Assembly (NCBI RefSeq): GCF_000281045.1
Contig: NW_008246068.1
Coordinates: forward strand, 1,427,628 to 1,466,365
DNA: 38,738 nt
Source: Saprolegnia diclina VS20
Taxonomy: Eukaryota; Oomycota; Saprolegniomycetes; Saprolegniales; Saprolegniaceae
Direction: 5' to 3'
Shown here: in pieces, positions 1 through 9,029 of the stretch
Position numbering within the stretch: position 1 is the stretch's first letter
How the letters are laid out: each line of letters opens with the position of its first letter
Notes under the pieces: model-generated
Told to the model about the DNA's origin: nothing
The model's database searches: none
What the model saw: the letters and a program-made list of their open reading frames with translations, nothing else
Program-made: the position numbers and the translations under genes

Positions 1-285
1 CCCGTGTACGTCGTAAGCCACGGGTCCACAACGTCCCGGCCACGGTGCACCTACATATATGCAACCGTTCATCTCGCAAAGACAAGGGCAAAGAGGACGT
101 ACGCGGGCAAGGCGGCTCGTTTTTTGATTGCTCACGACTGAGACGACGGCCTCGGTCTGGGCCGCGATCGCGTTCTGGACCGTGTCCTGGCACGCCGCCT
201 GGCCGACTGCAATGATGTTTTCAAAGTCCTCGGGCGACAGCGGCGGGCACCGAAAGTGGTTGAGCGGCAGTGGCAGCGATGACAT
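1..285 (-). CDS. 5' part of an uncharacterised protein; START/FYVE-family-like N-terminus (partial)
   Basis: Only the first two exons are inside the window. Exon 1 is 285..103 (61 codons from an ATG at 285..283). The intron is 102..51 (52 bases, GTACGT donor, TATGTAG acceptor), and exon 2 runs from 50 off the left edge in phase 0. The protein begins with MSSLPLPLNHF followed by RCPPLSPEDF and an acidic, helical stretch. From general knowledge, many oomycete START/FYVE proteins open with a similar 'PLP..F' leader and a short helical segment, so I suspect that family, but the diagnostic domains lie outside the window. The third-position G/C bias and clean intron support a real gene. Function is not established. 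Confidence 0.6.
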   Translation of the reverse strand, partial: MSSLPLPLNHFRCPPLSPEDFENIIAVGQAACQDTVQNAIAAQTEAVVSVVSNQKTSRLARVRPLCPCLCEMNGCIYVGAPWPGRCGPVAYDVHG

Positions 286-1515
286 GGTTGCAGGTGCAAA
301 CTCGAAATGAGCGCATCAACAACTTTGCACGATTACCCTTCGGCCGAGAGACGCACCGAAATCGAAGTTCGAAGACGACATTTGTCCACACCTGCGCATA
401 GAACTGACTGCAAGTTGCCTTTCACGATCCAGTGGCGTACACGGGCCTGCGCTTGGCCCGGCGCGCTCGTCCGCGAGGGAAACGCCTCCAGGAGAGATGC
501 TGACGGAGGGCGCGTGTGCGTCGGACAGACTGCGCCGGAGGCTGACGTCGGCGGATCAGGGTTGGAACTGCACTGACAAGTACTGTCGCAAGCTGAGGGG
601 GATGGGCGCCCGACCGACATGACATCGATCACCACACAATAATAATGCGAGCTCGAGGCTATGGTAGAGGCGTCGCAAGGAATGGGTTGCTTGTGCGTCG
701 CAGGGAGTCACAGGGAGCCAAAGTGCGACCTCTTTCTATGTGAAGAACCACCGGGAGCTTGGCTGCACTTCGACTGCAGCATCATAGGTGGCTCTGTTCT
801 GCAAACAAATATGATGGAACAGCGACGTAATAAGAGAGGTGTATCTATGGTCGTTGGTTGCGTGCCAAACAACGAGCCAAACAAGGTGCCAAACACCGAC
901 GCGCCGTCATCGGTTCAAGTTTCCATTGGGTTGTGCCAAGAAGACGGATGCACTTACCCATTGCAGCGCGCGTGGACCGCAGCAATGACAAGTTGACCCA
1001 ACTCGGCTGCGAAAACGGGACGACGAGTCCTATGCGGTTTCCGACTGAGTGCATGCCCCAGACCATGTTTGAACAGTTCCGCAATGTTGATGCGTTGCGC
1101 GCCAGAATAAATGCACCATTGCGTGGGAGGGTATTGTATTACCTGTTGGTAGTGCGGGAGCTGAGCGGGGCAGAGATTCTTCGAGGCAGCATCCAGGTAG
1201 GATTGCTTCAATCTCAACGTACGCGAATCGTCATGCTGGCTCAATTTTCCCATCGGCCCTTTTTTCCTTGGCAAACGCAGACAATGTCGGTACCTTGCCG
1301 CGCAGTATCAAGTGAAAAGTATCAAGTGGACGAGTCGAGTTTAACGCGTCAAAAGAAAGAGCCACTGGCGCCAATCTTCGTGTTCAACCAGACGGTCTCA
1401 AGGTGCTCGGATTGGTTATAAATAGCCGATATTTATCCAATCCGATGCCGAATAAATCGAAGTTAGAGGCCCGTTACATAGAGGAGCGGGCCAGAAGAAG
1501 AAAAGCCCGGCGAGC
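286..1515. other. Intergenic region between two divergent genes
   Basis: About 1.2 kb with no gene I can support. Open frames here lack codon bias, and several start on GTG or TTG rather than ATG. It holds short direct repeats (GCCAAACAA at 864 and 876, GCCAAACA again at 888; AGTATCAAGTG at 1304 and 1318). A promoter-like cluster sits about 75-105 bases upstream of the next gene's ATG. Confidence 0.5.
1411..1441 (+). promoter_or_regulatory. Candidate promoter: TATA-like box inside inverted CCAAT boxes
   Basis: ATTGG at 1411-1415, TATAAATAG at 1417-1425 and CCAAT at 1437-1441 form an imperfect palindrome about 75-105 bases upstream of the ATG at 1516. Spacing and composition suit a core promoter for that gene. 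This is inference from sequence only; oomycete promoters often lack TATA boxes. Confidence 0.35.
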
Positions 1516-2070
1516 ATGAAGAAGCGCGTGGCTTTTGGCATCGTGGAAGAGTTCACGTTCGCCGTAGCGCATGCGTGCTGTGGTGTACCTAGCGACGGCG
1601 GTGGCATCGGCCTCCATGGCCGCCACCTTGCCTACCAGTCCTACGACGTTCCGCGCCAGTCGGCGCGCCGGCCGCTTCGGCGGCTCTCGCATATGGAGCG
1701 CGTCCAGTGCGTCCGCCTCGACATGATCGACGGTGTCTGGACATCGCGACGCCCGTACTTTGACGAACTCATGCAGCTCTATGAGCTCGAGATGCGCGAG
1801 CTCGCCGAGTGCACGCGCATCCGGCGCCAGCGTGCCGAGACGAACGCGGTCGACGTCGATTACTGCTGCCAGCCTAAAGTCCCGGGCACCGAGCATGTCC
1901 CCATGTGGTTCGTTCATATCGATGCGATTGTGGATAGCCCGTATCGGAAGAGCCTCCAAGAGCTTCTCTCGCTGCCATTGAAAAAGCGCATGAGCCGCGA
2001 CGCGGTGCCGTGCACGCCCGCCAAGGCGCGCCGCGCCGCACTCGTTCTTGAGCGGCGCCACGCGCGCTAG
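1516..2070 (+). CDS. CSRNP N-terminal-domain-like protein
   Basis: Intronless, 184 aa. The first ~45 residues match the start of the cysteine/serine-rich nuclear protein (CSRNP/AXUD1) N-terminal domain. A basic KKRVAFGIV strand is followed by the hallmark C-x-VPS-x-GG-x-G pattern (CCGVPSDGGGIGLHG) where animal proteins have 'C/S-VPSQGGSTLGM'. In animals CSRNPs are nuclear, DNA-binding transcription regulators. Further on, a helix-rich stretch (residues ~75-105, YFDELMQLYELEMRELAE) and a basic C-terminus with several KR-rich patches fit a nuclear protein. The ATG at 1516 directly precedes the conserved segment. At 184 aa it is much shorter than animal members. The domain call is by motif recognition; the function is inferred. 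Confidence 0.55.
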   Translation: MKKRVAFGIVEEFTFAVAHACCGVPSDGGGIGLHGRHLAYQSYDVPRQSARRPLRRLSHMERVQCVRLDMIDGVWTSRRPYFDELMQLYELEMRELAECTRIRRQRAETNAVDVDYCCQPKVPGTEHVPMWFVHIDAIVDSPYRKSLQELLSLPLKKRMSRDAVPCTPAKARRAALVLERRHAR

Positions 2071-2658
2071 TCCATCGGCAGCTGCCCGATATGCATTTCG
2101 CCCGTCCGGATGACAGGCGCGCTTTACTTATTAGCCTCTCTGTCTCGTAGTCGTAGTAATTTTGATCGAAAGTGTTTTGTGTCCACGCGTTTTGAGTCTA
2201 GTGCCCTAAAACTCCACGGTTTGGTCGAGCTGACGGCGCGAGCCTGGCGACACCCAGCACAACTCCAGCACGCAGCTGCTGGTGCCACGACACAGATGCG
2301 TACCACGACTAGAATCTGGTCGTGTCCTAATCTGGTTCTGCAGCGTGACCAGCGACACAAGTCCTTGGAGCGGATGTCAGGCTGGGAACCGCGTCTATAG
2401 CCCTCGCGGTGACGCAGACATACCGCGTAGCCTCGCGCCACGGAAATCTCCTTGCCTCGCGCGATGTTGTCAGCTTGGCACCAGGATCTACAGTGTATTG
2501 CGATACGTGTGGCGACGACGGGCGGTGCAGCAGATGTCTTCGTCGCTTCTGATGCGCTATCAATGAAGAAGAGCGGTCGCGGGTGAAGTTCCGAGGTTGT
2601 CGTGCCTCCGAGCGTCGATTTGCCATTTCCCAAGTCCCCTCCAAGTCCTCAAACCATC
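2071..2658. other. Intergenic region
   Basis: 588 bases between two plus-strand genes. Open frames on both strands have no coding bias or recognisable motifs. It should hold the 3' end of the CSRNP-like gene and the promoter of the amidohydrolase gene; I see no clear element. Confidence 0.45.
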
Positions 2659-4095
2659 ATGGTGAGCCTCACGCCGTCGTCGACGACAGACCTCTTTGCG
2701 CTCCTCACGGCGCTGCGCCGCCACTTGCACAAGCACGCCGAGGTGACGTGGCAAGAGTTCCAGACGCAGGCGACGATCCAGACCTACTTGGTCGAGCACG
2801 CCGGCATTGCACCCGAAGACATCCACGTCTGCGCAACGACAGGTAGTATACTAGCCTTCTACACTTCGTACAACAACAACTGTGAACAGGGTTGGTGGTC
2901 AATATCTTTGGGCCAACGACCTCGGACGAGGCGGCGCCGCCGGGGCTGCGATGCGTCGCGTTCCGAGGCGACACGGACGCGCTGCCCATGACAGAGCGCA
3001 ACCCGCACCTCGAGTACGCCTCGTCGAACACCGGTGCGGCGCACATGTGCGGCCACGACGGCCACGTCGCGTCGCTCGTGGGCTTTGCGATCGTCTTGCA
3101 GCGCGTGCGCCACTTGCTGCCGCCCAACACGAGCGTTCGCCTCCTCTTCCAGCCCGCAGAAGAGGGCGGCTTTGGTATTCCCGCGCTCTCTTCGGCGCTA
3201 CGTTCTCATGCGCCAGATGATAGGCGCCGTCAAGATGATTGAGGACGGGTGCCTCGACGGCGTCGACGAGGTCTACGGCTACCACAACGGTCCGTTCCCG
3301 CTCAACACGGTGAGCGTCCGTGCCGGCCCGATGATGGCCCACGCCGCTTTCTTCAGCATTACAGTCTCGGGGCCCGGTGGCCACGGGTCGGCGCCGCACC
3401 AAACGCAGGACCCGGTGCTCGCGGCGGGCCATATCATCGTTGCTGTCCAAAGCATCATGAGCCGAAGCGTCGCTGCGCAGGAGAGCGCGGTCATCTCGAT
3501 CACACAGGTCCACGGCGGCGAAGCCGACAACGTCATTCCTTCGCGCGTCACGCTCTCGGGCACGATCCGCGACTTTAGCCCCGATGTGTTTGACATCATC
3601 ACGGCGCGCTTGACGGCGATCGCGACGCACACGGCGGCCGCGTACGGGACGACCGCGACCGTCGACGTGCGCGACTGCTACCCCGTGACCGTCAACGCGC
3701 ACGCGCAGGCGAGCATCGTCGCCGACATTGTCGCGTCCACGGTCCGACATTCTTGCGTTTGCTGTTCGTGCTCATGCAAGGTGGTGTAGTATGGATCCGA
3801 CAAAGTGTCGTCGCTCGGGCTGCCCGTCATGGGCTCGGAAGACTTTTCGTACTACCTGCAAAAGATCCCGGGCGCCTTTTACTTCGTCGGTACGAACGAA
3901 GGCGACGCGGCCGAGACGCTCCCGGCCATTGCGCCCTGCAGCCGCCAGAACCGCAACCCGCACAGCGACACGTACGACTTTAACGACGCAATTCTTCCGC
4001 TGACGCTCCGCCTCTTCCTCGAAATTGCGCAGCACCGCCTCGGCTGCACGCTCTACTCCAAGGAGGACTTGAACCTTATCTCCAAGGCGGCCTAG
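2659..4095 (+). CDS. M20 family amidohydrolase / metallopeptidase (IAA-amino-acid or hippurate hydrolase type)
   Basis: Four exons: 2659-2842, 2890-3174, 3224-3741, 3790-4095 (430 aa, normal for M20D). The introns are 47, 49 and 48 bases. Each splice restores a conserved motif: ATTG/LVVNIFG, QPAEEGGFG/AVKMIEDG and STYGSDKVSS. Features in order: RHLHKHAEVTWQEF near the N-terminus, RGDTDALPM, the metal site MCGHDGH, the catalytic/metal QPAEEGG, the dimerisation-domain start GPGGHGSAPH and the C-terminal metal-site motif MGSEDFSYY. The family hydrolyses amide bonds of N-acyl amino acids using two metal ions. No signal peptide is visible, so it is probably cytosolic. The exact substrate (auxin conjugates, hippurate, N-acetyl amino acids) cannot be told from sequence alone. 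Confidence 0.93.
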
Positions 4096-4296
4096 GACTC
4101 AATACATATCTACTTCGTATCTGTGGTCGTGACGATAAGTACGAACGCTTGATTTGGTGCGACCACCATGCCTGCCGCACAGGTGGTGGTACGAGGCTGG
4201 GGTCGGTGAGCTGCTGCGCCAAAGCCAGACGATGACAAGGTTGTACACAGGCGCGGACAGAGCAACTTTATTCAAACGAAAGTGTGAGCGCTACGT

Positions 4297-5331
4297 CTAG
4301 TCGTTCTTGCGGTTGCTAGCATCCGTGAGGAACTTGGCGTAGAGCAAACTGTCGCGGTTGGCGTCCATGCCGCACAAGACCGAGATCGCGAGGAACGTGA
4401 CGACGGCCAAGATGACCGCGGTCCAGAGAATGATCTGGTACTCGGCAATGTTCTCGATCGTAAGCGGCGCAGCGGCCGTCTTGTCGGCCACCGTCGCGTT
4501 GGCGCTCAGGCTCAGCTGGCGGGCGAGAGCGACCGAGGCCGAGAGCTCCACCATGTCAATCTTCATCTTCTGCGAGAGCGTCAGCACTTGCAGACCCGCA
4601 TTTATGTAATGCTCCTTGAGCGCCTTCTGCAGGTCCTGGACCGTCGAGGCGACGACGGCCTTGGCCGCGTCCTGCTTCTCAGCTGCAAGGCCGCTCAAGT
4701 CCGAGATCGAAGCGACGTAGAGACCCTGCACGCTCTTGTCGGCGTTCTTGATCGAATCGATCACAAGCTTCAAGTTGGTGAGCTCGCGCACCACGAGCTG
4801 GTCGGCAGTGTTCGCCGACTGCAACGCCGGAAGGGCCGACCAGAGCGACGCCTCCACGGTCGCCGCGTTCGTCGTCGAGAGCGCGTCCGTAAACTGCTTG
4901 TCGACGCTGCCGCAGACACTGTCGCCAACGCAAACGACGACGTTCTTGGCATTCTTGCCCTTCACGCCCTGCGCCAAGACGCTCACGAGGTGCGGGAGCT
5001 GCCCCGTCGACGCCTCCTGCAGATCCATCGTCTTTTGGAAAGCGTAGTCGGCCTTCTCGGGGGCGAAGCCTTCGCCGGCGCCCTCGACGACGACAAAGCC
5101 GTAGCCGGCCGTGTGCTTGAAGAGGTCGGCCGAGACCGCGAGCGGCTCCACAGGCACGACGGCCTCGGGCAGCGCGAGCGACTCCATGGCATGGCGGGTC
5201 AGCGAGAGGACGTCGGCCTTTCCCGAGCGGCCTTCCGCGCCCTTGACGAGGTTGGGCGCGCTGTACTTGACGACGACGTCCGAGGACGCGACGAGGGCCG
5301 CGATGGCCGACAGGATCACAAACGCCTTCAT
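4297..5331 (-). CDS. V-ATPase accessory protein, ATP6AP2/(pro)renin-receptor-like
   Basis: Intronless, 344 aa, type I membrane protein. The ATG at 5331 gives a clear signal peptide (MKAFVILSAIAALVAS). An ATG-like alternative four codons upstream is less likely. After a ~280-residue lumenal region there is one membrane segment at residues ~299-321. The short tail MDANRDSLLYAKFLTD matches the tail of animal ATP6AP2, where the membrane helix is followed by 'MDPGYDSIIYRMT'. Family knowledge: ATP6AP2 associates with the V-ATPase Vo sector and supports its assembly and acidification. The lumenal part is too diverged to align by eye, so the call rests mainly on architecture, size (~350 aa) and the C-terminal signature. 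Confidence 0.68.
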   Translation of the reverse strand: MKAFVILSAIAALVASSDVVVKYSAPNLVKGAEGRSGKADVLSLTRHAMESLALPEAVVPVEPLAVSADLFKHTAGYGFVVVEGAGEGFAPEKADYAFQKTMDLQEASTGQLPHLVSVLAQGVKGKNAKNVVVCVGDSVCGSVDKQFTDALSTTNAATVEASLWSALPALQSANTADQLVVRELTNLKLVIDSIKNADKSVQGLYVASISDLSGLAAEKQDAAKAVVASTVQDLQKALKEHYINAGLQVLTLSQKMKIDMVELSASVALARQLSLSANATVADKTAAAPLTIENIAEYQIILWTAVILAVVTFLAISVLCGMDANRDSLLYAKFLTDASNRKND

Positions 5332-5719
5332 CGCAGTATACAACCCAAATGACTAGAGAAACTCCCCTTGAAGAGGGCGTCCGGATACGACGACCCTCCT
5401 TTGGAAGCGCATCCGGATGATGTTATAACACATCCGAAACACCCAAAGCCCGTGCAACGGTCGCATTCATGCGCGCGCAACGACCCATCAACGTCATGCG
5501 ATAGAAACCACCACACGCTATGGCGTTCAAGCGTCGTGGACAAAGGCTATCGTCGAAAAAAGAGGTCGTGAGTGGGCTGGGCAGTGTTACAAAAGTGTTA
5601 GGTCTGCGACGGCCCCGCTGTATTGCGTGGCTGCAACACCGCACCCGGTAGGTTAGAAGTTGGGTGATAGTGTTATAACGACGGGCGTGAAACCGCTTCC
5701 ATCTTGCCAGACGAAGGTG
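5332..5719. promoter_or_regulatory. Divergent intergenic/promoter region
   Basis: 388 bases separating the start codons of the ATP6AP2-like gene (minus) and the small coiled-coil gene (plus), so both promoters must lie here. I recognise no specific box. Open frames inside it are short and biased toward neither strand. Confidence 0.4.
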
Positions 5720-6061
5720 ATGATGATGGACGGTCAAGCGAACGACGTCGACGACCGCCAAGCCGCCGTCGACGAGGCCTTCGCCCAAGCCTGCGCCCGC
5801 GCCAGCGAGGTACCGACCTCGTGTGACGAAGCCTCACGGGCGTAGCGAGCGCATCTGGAACTCGCGCGCTTGGACGCGCAACGCCAGCGTACGCGCAGCC
5901 AGCTTGGCGTTTCGGCTGCCACCATGGAGCAGGTAAGTCTTGCCGCTCTAAGCTTACCTCGTGAGCCGCCAGCTAACGTGGTGTGGCAGTGGACGCGCGA
6001 GCATCAGCTACTCCTGGAACGTGGTGAGCTTGCTCCTGCCAGCCTGAACGAACGCCCGTAA
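5720..6061 (+). CDS. Small uncharacterised coiled-coil protein (82 aa)
   Basis: Three exons: 5720-5809, 5846-5932, 5990-6061. The first intron is only 36 bases (GTACCG...GCGTAG). The second is 57 bases with a textbook GTAAGT donor, a GCTAAC branch-point-like element and a GGCAG acceptor. The spliced protein is almost entirely helical and charged (DRQAAVDEAFAQACARASE, then LELARLDAQRQRTRSQ, then WTREHQLLLERGE), with a predicted coiled coil across exons 1-2. Three ATGs occur in a row at the start; I used the first. It resembles small subunits of tethering or organelle-biogenesis complexes in shape only. No family is recognised and no function is assigned. Confidence 0.6.
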
Positions 6062-6156
6062 AAATGGACGACAGATGCAGTATATTGAAGAGTCCGTCAC
6101 TACACATGCAACTACAGTATACACGTAGGCGACAGGGCCCGCTTCTATATCGTTCT

Positions 6157-7523
6157 CTACTTGGCCTCTTCATGGAGCAAGGCAGCGAGGCGGCTCACGG
6201 CGAGATCCATCTCTTCGTGCGACGCGGTCGAGTACGCAGCGCGCACATACGGCGTGACTTGGTTGTCCGGGAGGAACACCTGGCCGGGCACGAGGAGGAC
6301 CTTGGCGGCGACGGCCTTTTGCTCAATGAGCGCCTTCGAGTCCTTCACGCCATGCAGTTCGATCCAGACAAACATGCCGGCGTCCGGCGCGTGCCACGTC
6401 GCGAGGCCCGTCAAGTGCTTGTCGAGCGCCTTGAGGAATGCGTCGCGCTGTCCGCGGTAAAAGTCGCAGACCATTTCCAAGTGCGCTTCCCAGCCGGCAG
6501 CGCCCCATTGTTTGAGGAGGGCGAGGACAACGGCTTGCGAGAGACCGCTGCTGTGGAGGTTGGCCGACTGCGTGTGGAGGTTGAGTCGCTCGACAAGCGG
6601 CGCCGGGCCATAGACCGTGCCCACGCGAAGACCGGACGAAAGGATCTTGGAGAACGAGTCGAACCGGAGCACGCGCCCGTCCACGTCCATAGACAAGAAG
6701 GACTACCATATAGTGAGTGAGCTTCTCCAAGTGGTCATGCATCAGGAAACGCACCTTGACACGCGGACCGTCGAGCTTGAGGTAGTAGTACGGGTCGTCT
6801 TCGAGGATGATGAGACCGTGCTTTTGCGCAATCTCGTATACGCGCTGCTTGCGCACATAGGACATGCTGACGCCAGTGGGGTTGCCGCCCGTCGGGATGG
6901 TGTAGAGCACCTTGGGCTTCTTCTTGGACGCCGGCCAGCTGTCGAGCGTGGCGGCCAAATGGTCCGGCACGAGACCCTCGCGGTCCGTGTCGATGCACAC
7001 AAGGTCGCAGTTAACCGCGTGCAGATGCGCGAGCGTGCCCGAGTACGTCGGCTTCTCAATGAGAAGCGCGTCGTTTTCGCCGAGGAGCATCTCAAACGCC
7101 TTGTAAAGCGCATCTTGGCTACCCGTCGTCACCGAAAGCACACGGGCCGGTCCTCGCGGCGAATGCTCTTGCTCCATCATGCCCGAGATCGTCTTGACGA
7201 GCTCCGGGATCCCTGGTGTCGGTGAATACTGCAGCGCTGCCTCGAGCGCGGCGCCACGAAGATCCATGGTCTCCCCCGACTTGAGCTTGACCGACATGGA
7301 CTCAAACGGGAAGGTTGACGGGTTGGGCATGCCCCTACATTATAATGCGTCATGCGCCGCCAGTTCGAATGTCGACGTACCCGCCCAAGGAGATCATGCC
7401 AGGCAGCGAGACCATCGGCTGCAGCGACCGGATCGCCGACGGCTGCCGACGCAGCGACTTGGCCGTGAAGTACGACTCGTAGTGCAGCGACCGGATCAAG
7501 CGGGAACCCTGGCGAGCTTGCAT
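6157..7523 (-). CDS. PLP-dependent aminotransferase, kynurenine/alpha-aminoadipate (AADAT) type
   Basis: Three exons on the minus strand: 7523..7381, 7334..6755, 6702..6157 (422 aa; human AADAT is about the same). Introns of 46 bases (GTACGT...ATGTAG) and 52 bases (AAG/GTGCGT donor) restore SLGGGMPNP and GPRVKSFLSMDVDG. Fold-type I class I/II motifs are present: SLGGGMPNPSTFPFE substrate loop, VTTGSQDALYKAF, PTYSG, IPTGGNPTG, EDDPYYYL and the Schiff-base lysine in DSFSKILSSG (~K260). The N-terminus (SYFTAKSLRRQPSAIRSL) follows the AADAT pattern. Likely reaction: transfer of the amino group of 2-aminoadipate, kynurenine or aromatic amino acids to 2-oxoglutarate. It may enter mitochondria (basic N-terminus), which is inference. 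Confidence 0.92.
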
Positions 7524-8050
7524 CGTCCAACCTGAAAAATGCCAAATGTGGCGTTTGTTGACGTTCCCGAACTTCAAGTTCGTCTCGAACGGCCGCCTCC
7601 CCTGGCCGTTCTGGCCTCTGAAGCGTCCTTCGCCCGCCTTCTGCCACGAGGTTGAGAGGCAGTCGGAGGCGCCATGGGTCAAGATGGGCCAAGACGTCTC
7701 ACGAGGTAGGCTTCAACGACCGCTGCTACGTCCCAGGGCGACGCTTATCATGTGCTGGCATCGCATGTCAACTTGGCGCTTGTCCACGCAAAGATCGCAT
7801 TGGCACTGCATGTGGCGTCGTCGGCGCGTCCATTCGACGTGTCCCAGGACCTTCTAATGGGGCTACTATGTCGAAGGTCTCTTAAAGCCGATCGCTAAGT
7901 TCTTATTCGTGTGCATCATCCAGCGTGTAGTGACCTGCAAGACTTGCCAGGAGGAGCTGCAGCTTCCGCATCGCAGCTGCTGGAGGCGGCAAAACCTCTT
8001 AGAATAGATGTTAAACCTCTTAAACTCCATATTTGCATCGGCGGCCGACC
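7524..8050. promoter_or_regulatory. Divergent intergenic/promoter region
   Basis: 527 bases between divergently transcribed genes. A splice-acceptor-like TTTTTCAG just upstream of the aminotransferase ATG (minus strand, near 7540) hints at a 5'-UTR intron there. The open frames inside have no motif support. Confidence 0.4.
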
Positions 8051-8968
8051 ATGATGGCCGCGATCATCCCTCCGTTCCGGTTCACGACGGTCGAGCATCA
8101 GCTGTACCGGGGCGCGTACCCGACGCTGCCCAACTTCCGATTCCTCCGGCGGCTCAGCCTCAAGACGATCGTGAGCCTGATCCCCGAGGAGCCGACGACC
8201 GACCTCGCCGCCTTCTGCGCCCACGAGGGCATTGCCCAGCACACGTTCCGCGTCGAAAAGTACTCGAGCGACTCGGTGACCGTGGCGCCGGCAACGGTGG
8301 CAGCCATTTTGCAGCTGCTTCTCACGAAGGACAACCTGCCGATGTACATCCACTGCCTCGACGGCGCCAACGTCGTGGGTATCGTCGTCATGGTGCTGCG
8401 GAAGCTCCAGAACTGGACCAAGCTCGCGACGCTCCAGGAGTTTTGCCGCTTCACGCGCGACCACAGCATCGAGAAGGACGAGAGCGAGTTTCTCTCGTCG
8501 TATGCGGCCGAGATCACGCTGCCGCCGTACAGCCAAGTGCCCCGATGGCTCTGGAACGGCGTGCGCATCCAGGCAAGTCGCTTCCTCCTCGCGGCGATAC
8601 TCAGCAATTAGCTATAGAAGCATCCGACGATGCTCATCAACACGCAGTACACAGCGCAGAACCCAAGTCAGTCGTACCTCCCCGTGCTCGAGGGCGAGCC
8701 GAATGCAGCGAGCACGGCCAACGCATCGGCACCTCAGCCCTTTGGCGACCGCAGCGACAACGCCCTGTACGTCTCTGCCTCACGTCATCGTTGCATGATT
8801 CATCCTCCTACTGTACGTAGCAGCGGCAGCGTCATGGATCTCTCCGAGAAGGTTGACGAAGGATTGCCGGATGACACCGACGACGTGGACATGCTCCTCG
8901 ACGAGTCAGCGTCCGAAGTGGTCGTCGTGCCACGGTCCCTCCTTGCGTTGGACCTGGCGGGTCTGTAG
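8051..8968 (+). CDS. Atypical dual-specificity/tyrosine phosphatase-like protein (Siw14/OCA family), probable pseudophosphatase
   Basis: Exons 8051-8572, 8618-8766, 8821-8968 (272 aa). The first intron is of the rare GC-AG type (CAG/GCAAGT...CTATAG, 45 bases) and joins GVRIQ to KHPTML. The second (8767-8820, GTACGT...ACGTAG) keeps frame either way and is probable rather than certain. The N-terminal 165 residues have the plant/fungal atypical phosphatase layout: PPFRFTTVEHQLYRGAYPT, LKTIVSLIPEEPTTDL, then a P-loop-like IHCLDGANVVG. The catalytic Cys is present (C102), but the CX5R arginine is Val (V108), so normal catalysis is unlikely. Yeast OCA proteins of this group include similar degenerate members. 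The C-terminal ~100 residues are acidic and disordered. A binding or scaffold role is inferred. Confidence 0.8.
8573..8617 (+). other. GC-AG intron
   Basis: 45-base intron with donor CAG/GCAAGT and acceptor CTATAG. Reading through meets an in-frame TAG near its end. Removing it keeps frame and continues the phosphatase-like protein. No GT donor nearby gives a better join. Confidence 0.75.
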
Positions 8969-9029
8969 GATGTTGAAGAGAAGCACAATCTTTCCCTTTT
9001 GGACGTTATGAATAAATAGGACAGATAGA

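Noticed and set aside
858-1421. 187-codon plus-strand open frame
   Set aside because: It begins on GTG, overlaps repeats, and has random composition and no family resemblance.
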